A DNA stretch of 48,019 nucleotides from Thiomicrospira cyclica (GCA_022736205.1 DZAT01000005.1:3977-51995); one strand, 5' to 3'. Numbered from the stretch's first letter, positions 18,235 through 27,698 are shown. Notes: generated by a model not told the origin, from the letters alone. A program made the numbers and translations.

Positions 18235-18868
18235 ACTTGCCTGTCACTCGCGGACGCGTCCAATACTGATACATATCGGGACGCACATAACTTACCAATA
18301 TCATATTTGGTTGCGGTTGATGCAGCCAAACTTGAATACTATCATCGCGTTGCCACATAACACCTTTAGCACCAAAAGGACTGCCTTCAATGCGTTTAGG
18401 TTTACCATAACGGTGAATCAACTGTCGATACAACTGATCGTACCAACCCGCAACAGGTGGATAAGCGATATCTGCCACAGAGAAACGCTGCCCCGTAAAA
18501 CCAATCGAAAGATAAGAGCTGCCTGGCCATAACAGACGCGCATCATAAAACAACACATCTTTCTGCTTTGCCGACTGCAATGACTTAGCACCAGCTTGAA
18601 GCAGAGCAGCATCTAACGTATTGCGACTGGCACACATCAACTTTTCACCCACTAGGGTTGTCCCAGCACGTTTTAAACAACGTTCACGCGCCGAAGGCAT
18701 TGCTTCAGCCGCCGCTTCTTTCTCGAGTTGCGCAAAATCAATGCGCACAGGCGGATGCCAAGGCGTGCCATTAATCGGCTCGATATATCCCAACTCATCG
18801 GTCGCGTGGGTTACTGTCGAAAGAAGACAGCTTAAAGCACCGACCATTAAAAATAAACCACGACGCAT
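18233..18868 (-). CDS. Putative secreted protein of unknown function
   Basis: A 211-residue protein with a clear signal peptide (MRRGLFLMVGALSCLLS, cleavage near THA, about residue 22). The mature part has two cysteines (about 64 and 79) that could form a disulfide, and a C-terminal region rich in aromatic residues (WLHQPQPNMILVSYVRPDMY). I do not recognise a domain. It is a single gene between two terminators, so its transcription is independent of neighbours. Confidence 0.75.
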   Translation of the reverse strand: MRRGLFLMVGALSCLLSTVTHATDELGYIEPINGTPWHPPVRIDFAQLEKEAAAEAMPSARERCLKRAGTTLVGEKLMCASRNTLDAALLQAGAKSLQSAKQKDVLFYDARLLWPGSSYLSIGFTGQRFSVADIAYPPVAGWYDQLYRQLIHRYGKPKRIEGSPFGAKGVMWQRDDSIQVWLHQPQPNMILVSYVRPDMYQYWTRPRVTGK

Positions 18869-18964
18869 GTTACATTTGCCTTTTCAATCACATTAATTTG
18901 GATTATTACGCGATTGAGCAAAAAATAAAAGACAGTTTTTTTAATAGGGGAATAAAAAATAGGC

Positions 18965-18996
18965 ACAAAAAAGCCCGAACAGGTTCGGGCTTTTTC
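18965..18996 (-). terminator. Terminator of the rplM-rpsI operon
   Basis: The hairpin AAGCCCGAA/TTCGGGCTT with a short CAGG loop has A/T runs on both sides. It lies 18 bases downstream of the rpsI stop on the minus strand. The rest of the gap up to the secreted-protein gene start is AT-rich and without a gene. Confidence 0.9.
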
Positions 18997-19013
18997 GATT
19001 CGAAAGCTGCGAA

Positions 19014-19406
19014 TTAACGCTTTGAGAACTGTGGACGACGACGCGCACCGTGCAGACCGACTTTCTTACGTTCGACTTCACGTGCATCACGAGTCATGAG
19101 ACCCTTAGCACGCAATGGCGCACGGTTTTCTTCATTGAAGGCAACCAAAGCACGTGACAAACCGTGACGGATTGCACCCGCTTGACCAGTAGTACCACCA
19201 CCAGCAACCGTTACCAACAAATCAAAGCGCTCACCAGAACCTGTCACAACAAACGGTTGACGAACGATCATATGATCTGTCTCACGCGGGAAGTGCTGTT
19301 CTAACGAACGACCATTAATCACAATTTTGCCCGTTCCTGGACGCAGAAAAATACGAGCAGTCGAGCTTTTACGACGACCAGTGCCTAAGTACTGTTCAAT
19401 AGCCAT
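19014..19406 (-). CDS. rpsI: Small ribosomal subunit protein uS9
   Basis: A 130-residue S9 with the family start [45 protein letters not shown] and the basic tail [14 protein letters not shown] that reaches the P-site tRNA. It follows rplM by 15 bases, the usual rplM-rpsI operon. Confidence 0.99.
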   Translation of the reverse strand: MAIEQYLGTGRRKSSTARIFLRPGTGKIVINGRSLEQHFPRETDHMIVRQPFVVTGSGERFDLLVTVAGGGTTGQAGAIRHGLSRALVAFNEENRAPLRAKGLMTRDAREVERKKVGLHGARRRPQFSKR

Positions 19407-19421
19407 AATTCTAAACTCCTA

Positions 19422-19850
19422 TTATAGATCTAACGCCACAGGCTGTTGCGCAGCATGTGGGTGTGTATTACCAGCAAACACTTTCAGTTTACGGTACATA
19501 TCGCGACCCAATGGGCCTTTTGGCAACATGCCTTTAACAGCAAGTTCCAGTACACGTTCTGGAGAGCGTTCAATCATTTTTTCAAATGATGCTGACTTCA
19601 TGTTACCAACATAACCAGTATGACGGTAATACATTTTGTCGGTACGCTTCGCGCCTGTTACAGCGATTTTCTCAGCGTTCACAACAATAATGTAATCACC
19701 ACAGTCAACGTGTGGTGTATAAATAGCTTTATGCTTGCCACGTAAGCGAGAAGCGATTTCAGCTGCTAAACGGCCTAATATTTTACTATCGGCATCAACC
19801 ACGTACCAATCGCGTTTAACTTCGAGTGGCTTGGCTACAAATGTCTTCAT
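19422..19850 (-). CDS. rplM: Large ribosomal subunit protein uL13
   Basis: A 142-residue L13 with [39 protein letters not shown] and the [10 protein letters not shown] segment. It is the first gene of the L13-S9 operon. AAGGA precedes the ATG. A TATAAT box about 70 bases upstream gives a leader where L13 autoregulation could act, as in E. coli, but I see no diagnostic structure there. Confidence 0.99.
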   Translation of the reverse strand: MKTFVAKPLEVKRDWYVVDADSKILGRLAAEIASRLRGKHKAIYTPHVDCGDYIIVVNAEKIAVTGAKRTDKMYYRHTGYVGNMKSASFEKMIERSPERVLELAVKGMLPKGPLGRDMYRKLKVFAGNTHPHAAQQPVALDL

Positions 19851-19920
19851 TCCAGTTTTTTCCTTTCAAAAGCAATTAAGCTTCATTAAATTTCGGGTTT
19901 TAAGGGAAAGGGAATCCATC

Positions 19921-19926
19921 ATTATA
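19921..19926 (-). promoter_or_regulatory. Candidate -10 box for rplM-rpsI
   Basis: A perfect TATAAT reads on the minus strand and gives a leader of about 65 bases. The -35 at 17 bases is poor (TTTAAT). It is the only clear promoter-like site between the efflux operon end and rplM. Confidence 0.45.
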
Positions 19927-19968
19927 CTTGAACTCCCGAACAAATTAAAGCTGATTTTCAAGGTGTTT

Positions 19969-20006
19969 CTAAAAACCAGATAAGAGCGGCTTTATCGCGT
20001 TTTTAG
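19969..20006. repeat. Solo CTAAAAAC/GTTTTTAG hairpin at the end of the efflux operon
   Basis: CTAAAAAC (19969-19976) and GTTTTTAG (19999-20006) form a perfect 8-bp stem, with an inner GATAA/TTATC pair. The stop codon of the RND pump gene lies inside it. It shares the stem of the terminal hairpin in the interspersed element but not its loop. It may be a decayed relative or simply a terminator-like structure; there is no T-run after the stem. Confidence 0.5.
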
Positions 20007-23000
20007 CGCCGCTCGCTTCGCACCATAAAACTCATAGATGTAATACACCAATGGAATCGCTACCAGCGTTAAAGCCGTCGAAACGAAGGTACCAAAAATC
20101 AACGATACCGCTAATCCACCAAACACAGGGTCGGTAATCATGATGGCAGAACCCAAAATAATCGCTAACGCTGTTAACAAAATCGGACGGAAACGTACTT
20201 TACCCGCTTCAATCACCGCTTCTTTTAGCCCTTGTCCTTGCGCACGGTATTCTAAAATAAAGTCGATAAGCAACAGTGAGTTACGCACAACAATACCAGC
20301 CAAAGCAATCACACCGATCATCGAGGTCGCGGTAAAGGCTTGTCCTGTCACCCAATGCCCTGGGAAAATACCAATCATGGTTAACGGGATAGCGCCCATC
20401 ACAATGACAGGCAACATAAAAGATTTATAGTAACCCACCAAAATAAGGTAAATGAACACCAAGGCCACCATAAACGCACTGCCCATATCACGGAATACAT
20501 CGAGTGTTAAGCGCATTTCACCACCCCACAACAAGGTGTTGTCCATCACATCAGAAGGTTGTGATTCGACAAAGCCTAAATTTGCTGTATGGAAACTGAT
20601 TCCAGACTCGGGTAACACCTGATTATCCAGCCATGCGTCCCCTGCTAATACGGCATACACAGGACTAGAGGTGATTAACTCGCCGCCAACAAAGACAACA
20701 GGGTGTTGGTCTTTGGTATAAATGGGCTTAGCCGTATTAATGTGCTTAATGGTTGCTAAGGCAGTTAAGGGAACTGACTCACCTGCCATACTGGTAACGC
20801 GTAACGACACCAACTGTTCAGCAACCGTTCTGTCTCCTCTTGGTAAGCGTACCAGAATATCAACCGGTTCACGTGCATCGTCTAAGTGCAAGGTTCCAAT
20901 ACTAAAACCAGACACATAGTCGCGCAGCATTTTTGCTACTTTAGCTGGCACAACACCGATCAAATTAGCGCGTTCACGATCGATGGTGATTTCGTAAGTA
21001 TCGGTGTTAGCCGTAACCGAGTTATCTTGGTTAATCATGCCATAAATATCATGAAACTTCGCATCAATTTCATCGGCTGCAATACGCAACTTATCGTAAT
21101 CAGGACCATAAAGCTCTGCCATAATCTGTGCCTGCACAGGCGGTCCTGGTGGTGTTTCGTAAAGCTTAATTTTAGCGCTGCTGTGCGCCAAACGTACCGC
21201 ATTTAAGGCTTCGTTCAGCGTAAACGCAATCTCATGCGATGACTGGGCACGATGATGTTTATCGGTTAAATTAACGCGAATTTGCGCAAAGTTATTCCCT
21301 TTACGAATCACATCACCACGCACCAAGGCAGCAAAATCAATCGGTGCTGGCTCGCCCGTAAAGATTTGATAGTTGCTCACGTGCTCCGTTTTTGCCAGTA
21401 ATTGCCCTACTGTCTGCGCGACGCTTTCGGTGGTTTCTAATGCCGTACCTGCTGGCATATCCACTTGCACCAAAAAGGTGTTGGTGTTGTCGTTAGGTAA
21501 CATTTTTAACTCGACACCCATTGCACTTTGAGGGCCATTAACGCCCGATGCACGTATAAACTGCCACGCGGGCATAATTAATGCACCAATAAGCAACACA
21601 ACCACCGCACCCAAGAAAAGGTTGCGATAGGTACGACTATCAATCATGGGTGTAATAACGGTTTCATAAATGCGTTGCAAGACATCTTCTTTTGCTTCGT
21701 GCTTTTCGCCAATCGAAGCAGTTAACGCCATATGCGCCATCGCTTTTTTGGTTAAGAACACACGCGCTGCCCAAGGCACAACAATGTAGGCAATCAACAA
21801 AGAAGCGATCATCGCTACAGGCACATTAAACGGAATGGGTGCCATAAAAGGCCCCATCATCCCCGTTACAAATGCCATCGGAATAAACGCTAAAATCACC
21901 GCCATAGTGGCAATATTGGTTGGGTTGCCAATCTCGTTGGTTGCACGAACAAACAGCGCATCTAAGCCATCGGCTGGTACACCATGATGTAAGTGTCGAT
22001 GAATGTTCTCGATGACCACAATGGCAGCATCGACCAATAACCCCAAAGATAAAATAAGCGCAAATAATGTAATACGGTTGATGGTTTGACCTGCCATTAA
22101 CCCAACAATAAAGACCACAAATAAGATTAGTGGTACCGTTAGGGTAACGATACCCGCTTCGCGCCATCCCAAAAAGATGACCAAAACCACAACAACAGAA
22201 CCAATGGCAATCAATAAATGCTCACCAAGGGTATTCACCGCTTCGTTGGCTTTTTCGCCATCGTCACGTGTGACGGTAACCAACACATCGGCAGGAAGCA
22301 TGCCTAATTTAAGCACTTCGAGTTTGTCTAATACCGCTTGAGCAACATCAACCGCATTGGTACCTGCTTTTTTAGCAATCGATAAGGTTACCGCTGGCAG
22401 AACATCGCCTGTTGCCCCTTCGCCACCAAAACCGATATGAGAGAAGCTATCAACTTCTTTTGCGCCCTCTTCTATCGTTGCCACATCTTTAAGGTAAATC
22501 GCCTTACCTTTTTCCAAGCCGATAATGATGTCACCCACTTCGGCTGCCGATCCTAAATAGCCCGTCACGCGCAACGGATGGCTCAGATTGTTACTGACCA
22601 CTTCACCAACAGGCAAAGAGGCATTTGCGCCTTTGAGCATATCGCTCACTTGGTTAAGCGTAATGCCTGTTAACGTTAACCGCTGTGCATCGAGCCAAAT
22701 ATTAACGGTGTGTGGTGCACCACCTGTTACATTGGTATAAGACACACCAGGCACATTACGCAACTGTTCTAATACCTTCATACCCACATCACGCAATGCC
22801 ATACCATCTAAGCGTGTGCTACTCAAGGTTAAGGTCATAATGGGTACATCGTCAACGTTAATCGGACGAACCAATGGCTCTAATGTATCTGGCGGAATCT
22901 TGTCACGATTATGCATGAGTTGGCTATAAAGCTTCACCAATGAGTCTTCTTGATCTTCGCCAACTTTGAATTGAACCGTTACCACACCGAAATCATTCGT

Positions 23001-23285
23001 TGCATAACCAAATGTATGATCAACACCTGAAAGCGAGTTTAGCAACGCCTCCAATGGCTTCACCACCATATTCGAGACTTCAATCGGCGTTGCACCTGGT
23101 TTTGCCACGATAATATTTGCAGCGGGCACAACAATTTGCGGATTATATTCGCGCGGCGTGAGCAGCAAGGCCATTAATCCAGCTAAGGTCAATGCCAACA
23201 TAATCATGGCAGTAATTTTGGAATGGATAAACGCCTTAGCGAGTTTGCCTGCGCTGTTTAACGGCACATCATGATGTTCCACCAT
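19992..23285 (-). CDS. RND efflux pump inner-membrane subunit
   Basis: A 1097-residue RND transporter with a first membrane helix at about 25-45, a large periplasmic loop, helices 2-6 (about 355-520), a second loop and helices 7-12. The proton-relay helix reads GLLVDAAIVVIEN (Asp419, Glu426). This single-Asp DAAIVxxEN form is closer to metal-type pumps such as CusA than to the double-Asp AcrB form, but substrate cannot be fixed by eye. It overlaps the adaptor stop by one base (TAATG), so synthesis is coupled. It is the last gene of an outer-membrane factor, adaptor, pump operon. Confidence 0.93.
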   Translation of the reverse strand: MVEHHDVPLNSAGKLAKAFIHSKITAMIMLALTLAGLMALLLTPREYNPQIVVPAANIIVAKPGATPIEVSNMVVKPLEALLNSLSGVDHTFGYATNDFGVVTVQFKVGEDQEDSLVKLYSQLMHNRDKIPPDTLEPLVRPINVDDVPIMTLTLSSTRLDGMALRDVGMKVLEQLRNVPGVSYTNVTGGAPHTVNIWLDAQRLTLTGITLNQVSDMLKGANASLPVGEVVSNNLSHPLRVTGYLGSAAEVGDIIIGLEKGKAIYLKDVATIEEGAKEVDSFSHIGFGGEGATGDVLPAVTLSIAKKAGTNAVDVAQAVLDKLEVLKLGMLPADVLVTVTRDDGEKANEAVNTLGEHLLIAIGSVVVVLVIFLGWREAGIVTLTVPLILFVVFIVGLMAGQTINRITLFALILSLGLLVDAAIVVIENIHRHLHHGVPADGLDALFVRATNEIGNPTNIATMAVILAFIPMAFVTGMMGPFMAPIPFNVPVAMIASLLIAYIVVPWAARVFLTKKAMAHMALTASIGEKHEAKEDVLQRIYETVITPMIDSRTYRNLFLGAVVVLLIGALIMPAWQFIRASGVNGPQSAMGVELKMLPNDNTNTFLVQVDMPAGTALETTESVAQTVGQLLAKTEHVSNYQIFTGEPAPIDFAALVRGDVIRKGNNFAQIRVNLTDKHHRAQSSHEIAFTLNEALNAVRLAHSSAKIKLYETPPGPPVQAQIMAELYGPDYDKLRIAADEIDAKFHDIYGMINQDNSVTANTDTYEITIDRERANLIGVVPAKVAKMLRDYVSGFSIGTLHLDDAREPVDILVRLPRGDRTVAEQLVSLRVTSMAGESVPLTALATIKHINTAKPIYTKDQHPVVFVGGELITSSPVYAVLAGDAWLDNQVLPESGISFHTANLGFVESQPSDVMDNTLLWGGEMRLTLDVFRDMGSAFMVALVFIYLILVGYYKSFMLPVIVMGAIPLTMIGIFPGHWVTGQAFTATSMIGVIALAGIVVRNSLLLIDFILEYRAQGQGLKEAVIEAGKVRFRPILLTALAIILGSAIMITDPVFGGLAVSLIFGTFVSTALTLVAIPLVYYIYEFYGAKRAALKTR

Positions 23286-24349
23286 TATTGACTCCCAGCC
23301 ATAATATGGTCACCGTTTCGGGCTGGCTGGCGACTGCTCACAAGCACTTTTTCACCCAATTCAAGACCTGCTTGCACCTCGATTTTATCACCTTGCATGA
23401 GCCCTGTACGAATCATGCGATAGCGCGCAACATCATCATCACCCACAACGAACAAACCCACGATACCGCCACGCGTTAGCACAGCTGAAGCGGGAACAAG
23501 CATGGTTGTTCGTTCGCCACGATTAAAAGCAACACGCGCAAAAGCGCCAGAGTTGACACCGATAGGCGCACCAGACAAAGACAATTTAACCGTATGCGTG
23601 CGCGTAATCGGGTTCGCAGCACCAACCAAGTTAGAAATCACCCCCATCATAACCTGATCTCGCCCTTCCACCGTGATACTTGCCGTATCACCCAACTTCA
23701 ATAGACGATATAAATCAGAAGACACTTCGACTTGAACACTCATTAACTGACGGTTTTCGAGCACCAAAACAGGATTTCCTGGTGCAGCTAAATCACCTGT
23801 TACTGCTAATTTTTGCACCACAACACCATCAAATGGTGCTTTGACATCAGCATAACGCATCTGACCTTTGGCTTGTTCGAACCCCGCTTCGGCCGCCGAC
23901 AAGTTTTCTTGTGCCACCTGATATTGCAACTTCATTTTATCGAATTGCTGTTGTGGTACAGATTGTTGCTTATACAGCTTACCAAAACGTTCGTAGTCGG
24001 CTTTGGCATCGGCTAAAGCAGCGCGTGCTTGCGCCACTGCCGATTGGGCTTGACGAATTTGACTGTTAATATCGGTAGGGTCTATTGCGAATAGCAACTG
24101 ACCTTCTTTAACCGATTGACCGACCTGAACCGTCAAATTTCGAATATAACCCATTAAGCGCGAGGCAATTTTCGACTGCTGATCGGGAACAATTGATCCA
24201 GGAATCACCTCTGTCATTGCTACCTGTGTCTGACTGACCACAGCAACAACACCAAGATTGTCGCGTGCGACATCTTGAGAGAACGCTGGCTGCATTGCGA
24301 GCAGGCTCGCCACAAACGCTAAAGAAAACGTATTTTTTGTCATGATCAT
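23285..24349 (-). CDS. RND efflux periplasmic adaptor (membrane fusion protein)
   Basis: A 354-residue HlyD/AcrA-type adaptor. It has a signal peptide ending PAFS, a lipoyl half (ASRLMGYIRNLTVQVGQSVK), a coiled-coil hairpin (about 100-160), the second lipoyl half (DVKAPFDGVVVQKLAVTGD) and beta-barrel domains. It links the pump to the outer-membrane factor. Two ATGs are possible, at 24349 and 24343; AAGG is better spaced for the second. There is no lipobox, so it is probably a free periplasmic protein. Confidence 0.92.
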   Translation of the reverse strand: MIMTKNTFSLAFVASLLAMQPAFSQDVARDNLGVVAVVSQTQVAMTEVIPGSIVPDQQSKIASRLMGYIRNLTVQVGQSVKEGQLLFAIDPTDINSQIRQAQSAVAQARAALADAKADYERFGKLYKQQSVPQQQFDKMKLQYQVAQENLSAAEAGFEQAKGQMRYADVKAPFDGVVVQKLAVTGDLAAPGNPVLVLENRQLMSVQVEVSSDLYRLLKLGDTASITVEGRDQVMMGVISNLVGAANPITRTHTVKLSLSGAPIGVNSGAFARVAFNRGERTTMLVPASAVLTRGGIVGLFVVGDDDVARYRMIRTGLMQGDKIEVQAGLELGEKVLVSSRQPARNGDHIMAGSQ

Positions 24350-24368
24350 TTACCTTAATTAAGCCATT

Positions 24369-25742
24369 TTATAAATAATTTTCATCTAGTTCGCCGACCA
24401 ACATGCGCAGCGTGGCACGCTGCACGTTAACATCCTGACGCGCCGCAATTAGGTCTGCTTTACTCTTCAATAGCTGTGTTTCAGAAACCAACACTTCCGT
24501 AATGGTTGCAACACCGCCTTCATGACGTTGACGCACCAATCTTGCCGCTTCTTCCGCTTGCTCAACGTTGAGCTGTAATGAAGCAACACGATTTTGTGCT
24601 TCATTTTGTTTGCGATAGGCTTCCATCGTCTTAAATGCGACTTCTTGCTCTGCTTTTTTAATGTTAGCCAACATTTCCGACTGAGTCGCTCGTGCACGAT
24701 CAACCGCTGCATGCGTCACACCAAAATCTGTTAACGTCCAACTCAGCACCCCAGCAAGGGTGTAGCTACTGTTATTTAAAGCGATGTTATTATCATTCCA
24801 ATCTTGTCGCGCCATTAAACCGACTGTCGGCAAATAAGCAGCTTTTGCACCATCAACAGCGGCATCCCCCGATTCTGCTTGTTTGCGTAGGGCAATGAGT
24901 TGCGGATTTTGCGCTTGTGCTTTTTCTTTAATCCTCGGTAACTCACACTCACAACCTGCAACACCAGCGCCTTTAATTAAAGACACATCTGCTTCGAGTG
25001 GCATCCCCATCAACATTTTTAACTGTTCGCGAGCAATCTCTTGTTGATTTTTAGCTTGCTCTAGCTGAACCTTAACGTTCGACAAGTGAACCTTGGCGCT
25101 TAATAACTCCGACTTGACCAAAACGCCTTGCGCGACCAAGTTTTCTGCTGTTTTAACAAAAGATTCTGCCGCCTTTACGCCCTGTGCGGCAACATCAGCA
25201 AAGGCACCTGCGGTAGAAACCCCATCGAACGCCTGATAAACCATAAAAGTGAGTTGCTGACGCGCTGCCGTATCGCCTGATTGCGCCGCCGCTAAATAGC
25301 CTTGCGCCTGACGCACGTAAGCATCAAGTAAACCGCCTGTGTACAAAGGCATTTCGGCTTGTAATCGCGTATTGACGTTACTGTAATCACCGGGATGGTT
25401 TAAGGCTTGTGGCTTATAAGCCATATTATTGTTAGCTTGTGCCAACTCGCCCATACCCAAATCATTAAAGGTAGCACCCTGCTGCATCAGTTTCATACCA
25501 AACACATTGAGCGGGTCGTTGCTACGAGTGGCGGTAATACTGCTCGTAATTTTGGGCAGATAACTGCGTTGTGCTTGCGTGATCGCTGCATTCGCTTGTT
25601 CGATACGTGCGCTACTCGCCATTAATTCTGGGTTTTGTGTCAACGCCAATGCCACACACTGACGCAAATTCAAGTCTTCTGCTTGCACAGAACCGATTGC
25701 AAACAACAGAGAAAGCGCCATCATCATGCGTTTTTGTTGCAT
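24369..25742 (-). CDS. TolC-family outer-membrane efflux protein
   Basis: A 457-residue protein with a signal peptide ending VQA (about 21). Two repeated halves each start with a LRQCVALALTQNPEL-like or KAQAQNPQLIALRKQAES segment and continue in long alpha-helical coiled coils, the TolC fold. It contains CECE at about 277-280, unusual for this family. It is the first gene of the efflux operon, 19 bases before the adaptor, and should form the trimeric exit duct. Confidence 0.92.
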   Translation of the reverse strand: MQQKRMMMALSLLFAIGSVQAEDLNLRQCVALALTQNPELMASSARIEQANAAITQAQRSYLPKITSSITATRSNDPLNVFGMKLMQQGATFNDLGMGELAQANNNMAYKPQALNHPGDYSNVNTRLQAEMPLYTGGLLDAYVRQAQGYLAAAQSGDTAARQQLTFMVYQAFDGVSTAGAFADVAAQGVKAAESFVKTAENLVAQGVLVKSELLSAKVHLSNVKVQLEQAKNQQEIAREQLKMLMGMPLEADVSLIKGAGVAGCECELPRIKEKAQAQNPQLIALRKQAESGDAAVDGAKAAYLPTVGLMARQDWNDNNIALNNSSYTLAGVLSWTLTDFGVTHAAVDRARATQSEMLANIKKAEQEVAFKTMEAYRKQNEAQNRVASLQLNVEQAEEAARLVRQRHEGGVATITEVLVSETQLLKSKADLIAARQDVNVQRATLRMLVGELDENYL

Positions 25743-25801
25743 AAAATTTCCTACCTATTTGATATGTTTGGATAGTTTACTGCTATTTCAGAAAAATTAA
25801 A

Positions 25802-25848
25802 GCCCTTTATAAGGGCATAAGCACTTTATTATATCATTAAATGCTTAT
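25802..25848. promoter_or_regulatory. Two inverted repeats upstream of the efflux operon
   Basis: GCCCTT-TAT-AAGGGC (25802-25816) is immediately followed by ATAAGCA (25817-25823) paired with TGCTTAT (25842-25848) across an AT-rich spacer. They lie between the efflux operon start and the stop of the converging-upstream hydrolase gene. They could be a terminator for the hydrolase or an operator for the pump; no regulator gene is adjacent. Confidence 0.4.
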
Positions 25849-25870
25849 ATAAGAACAATACGCAATAACA

Positions 25871-26506
25871 CTAACTCAGCGCTAACACTGCCGCGCGACG
25901 CAACCACAAGAGCTGCCCATGAAAATAATGTCCTGCTTGCGCTCGCCATAACACATCAGCTGACCGTGTTTTTGCCCAGCTCAACGCTTGCTCACTCGAA
26001 ACCACTTCGTCTTGACCGCCTTGAATCACCGTTAAGGGGATTGCTGGCAAAGCAAGGCGCTCCATGGGGTACAATGAAACTGGCGGCGCGACTAAAACCA
26101 TACGCGTTGGATTCACAGCATCTGCGACCAAACAAGAAACCCACGCCCCAAACGAAAAGCCTGCCAAAAACACCTCACGCTGTCCCCAGCGCTCAAGTGC
26201 AAAAGCCAACACCGCTTTTAAATCGTAGCGCTCACCATGACCATGATCAAACTCACCTTCAGAACGACCCACTCCGCGAAAGTTATAACACACCACCAAA
26301 CAACCAGCTTCGACACCGGCTTTAGCAAGGGTCTGCACAATTTTATTGTGCAAACTGCCACCATGCAATGGATGCGGATGCGAGACCAATAGTAACGGCG
26401 TTTGTGCTGACAAATGCATGGGCTGATACGCACAGACTTCCAAAGCACCCACCACACCCTGTATCATCATCAGTTCGAAGCCGTTAGGCAATAATGGTCT
26501 TAACAT
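25871..26506 (-). CDS. Alpha/beta hydrolase
   Basis: A 211-residue alpha/beta hydrolase. HPHPLHGG (43-50) is the oxyanion-loop motif, NFRGVGRSEG follows strand 4, and GFSFGAW has the nucleophile Ser118. Asp166 (GGQDEVV) and His193 (AGHYFHG) complete a plausible triad. It belongs to the small cytoplasmic group often annotated as dienelactone-hydrolase-like. No signal peptide is present; the substrate is unknown. Its ATG at 26506 is 17 bases from the divergent pdxB start, and the ribosome site is weak; tandem ATGs at 26470 and 26467 are alternatives. Confidence 0.88.
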   Translation of the reverse strand: MLRPLLPNGFELMMIQGVVGALEVCAYQPMHLSAQTPLLLVSHPHPLHGGSLHNKIVQTLAKAGVEAGCLVVCYNFRGVGRSEGEFDHGHGERYDLKAVLAFALERWGQREVFLAGFSFGAWVSCLVADAVNPTRMVLVAPPVSLYPMERLALPAIPLTVIQGGQDEVVSSEQALSWAKTRSADVLWRAQAGHYFHGQLLWLRRAAVLALS

Positions 26507-26523
26507 TGTAAAAGGAATGCCTC

Positions 26524-27672
26524 TTGTCGTTTAATATTGTCATAGATGATGCCGTTGTCGGAGCAGAGTCGCTATTTTCACCCTACGGCACGCCTATTAT
26601 AGTACCTGGGCGTGACATTTCGATGAATGCACATCAAGCGGATGCTTTGATTATTCGTTCGCGCACGAACATTACAGAACAACTACTGGCAAATAATCCG
26701 CGTATTCGCTTTATTGGCAGCACCGTTGTCGGGCTAGATCATGTCGATCAGGATGCTTGTGCGCGTCATGGCGTGACATTTTATTCGGCACAAGGTTGTA
26801 ATGCACGCTCAGTTGCCGAATATGTTATCAGTCAAGTTGTGAGCTATGCTGTGACACAGCAACGCACGTTTCAGACATTAACGCTTGCGATTATTGGTGT
26901 TGGTCATGTCGGCAAACAAGTCGAAAAACTGGCTCGCGTGCTCGGCATTAACCTATTGTTAAACGACCCCTTTCGTCATGAAAAGGAAATCGACTTTAAT
27001 CAAACATCATTGAATCATTGCTTGCAACAAGCCGACATCATCACCCTGCATACACCGTTAACACACACTGGCGCATACCCAAGCTATCACTTAATCAATC
27101 GACACAACATCGACAACATCAGCACAAATGCGCTCTTTATTAATGCCGCACGCGGCGACATTGTCGATGAAAACGCTTTGCTAACACGCACAGACTTAAC
27201 CCTCATTACCGACTGCTGGCACAACGAACCCCATATCAGCGAACCTTTACTCGATGCCAGTCTACTTGCTACCCCTCACATCGCGGGGCACGCTTGGGAT
27301 GCAAAATATCGCGGTGGCAGCATGGCTGCTGATGCGCTGGCACAATGGCTGGGCAAGTCGAAAAATCCAGAAACCGTCATTCCCGCGCAGGCGGTAATCT
27401 ACCCAACCAACGATGACATAGATTCCCGCCTGCGCGGGAATGACAACACCAGTGCTCAACAGCAACTTGCTCAATTACTGCAGCAAGCCTATAACTTTAA
27501 TCAAGACGATGTCGTTTTACGCAACACGCCAACCGAACAGCGTGCACAAGCGTTCGAAGACTATCGTCGCAATTATCCTGAACGTCGTGAATGGACGCAA
27601 CAACAACTCAATACGACGGGGTTATTGCCACAAACCATCATTTGGGCAACAGCATTAGGATTCAAAATATAA
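26524..27672 (+). CDS. pdxB: Erythronate-4-phosphate dehydrogenase with in-frame palindrome insertion
   Basis: A 382-residue D-2-hydroxyacid dehydrogenase for the second step of pyridoxal phosphate synthesis. It has the NAD motif GVGHVG (125-130), catalytic Arg210 (NAARGDIVDE), Glu235 and His252 (TPHIAGHAWD). The C-terminal dimerisation part (RRNYPERREW) is specific to PdxB. The start is a TTG preceded by AAAGGA at good spacing; no in-frame ATG fits. Residues 285-307 are encoded by a palindromic repeat and sit in the linker between the catalytic and dimerisation parts. In E. coli the same linker is of different sequence and about seven residues shorter, so the insertion is probably tolerated. 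Confidence 0.95.
   Translation: MSFNIVIDDAVVGAESLFSPYGTPIIVPGRDISMNAHQADALIIRSRTNITEQLLANNPRIRFIGSTVVGLDHVDQDACARHGVTFYSAQGCNARSVAEYVISQVVSYAVTQQRTFQTLTLAIIGVGHVGKQVEKLARVLGINLLLNDPFRHEKEIDFNQTSLNHCLQQADIITLHTPLTHTGAYPSYHLINRHNIDNISTNALFINAARGDIVDENALLTRTDLTLITDCWHNEPHISEPLLDASLLATPHIAGHAWDAKYRGGSMAADALAQWLGKSKNPETVIPAQAVIYPTNDDIDSRLRGNDNTSAQQQLAQLLQQAYNFNQDDVVLRNTPTEQRAQAFEDYRRNYPERREWTQQQLNTTGLLPQTIIWATALGFKI
27376..27444. repeat. 69-bp palindromic element inside pdxB
   Basis: Two 26-base arms, GTCATTCCCGCGCAGGCGGT... and its inverse ending ...GCGCGGGAATGAC, pair with one mismatch around a 17-base centre. The length is exactly 23 codons, and the reading (VIPAQAVIY...DSRLRGND) is open. It is of the GTCATTCCCGC...GCGGGAATGAC type found scattered in many proteobacteria. 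Confidence 0.93.
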
Positions 27673-27698
27673 AGTAAGCTTTAAAAACTACGCTTTTT

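Noticed and set aside
19851-19968. Another copy of the interspersed element upstream of rplM
   Set aside because: There is a GGGAAAGGGAA stretch, but no matching pyrimidine arm, A-rich segment or loop; similarity is only composition.
27262-27474. Separate minus-strand protein gene over the pdxB palindrome
   Set aside because: The open frame arises because the palindrome reads openly on both strands (VIPAQAG-type peptide); it is a shadow of pdxB.
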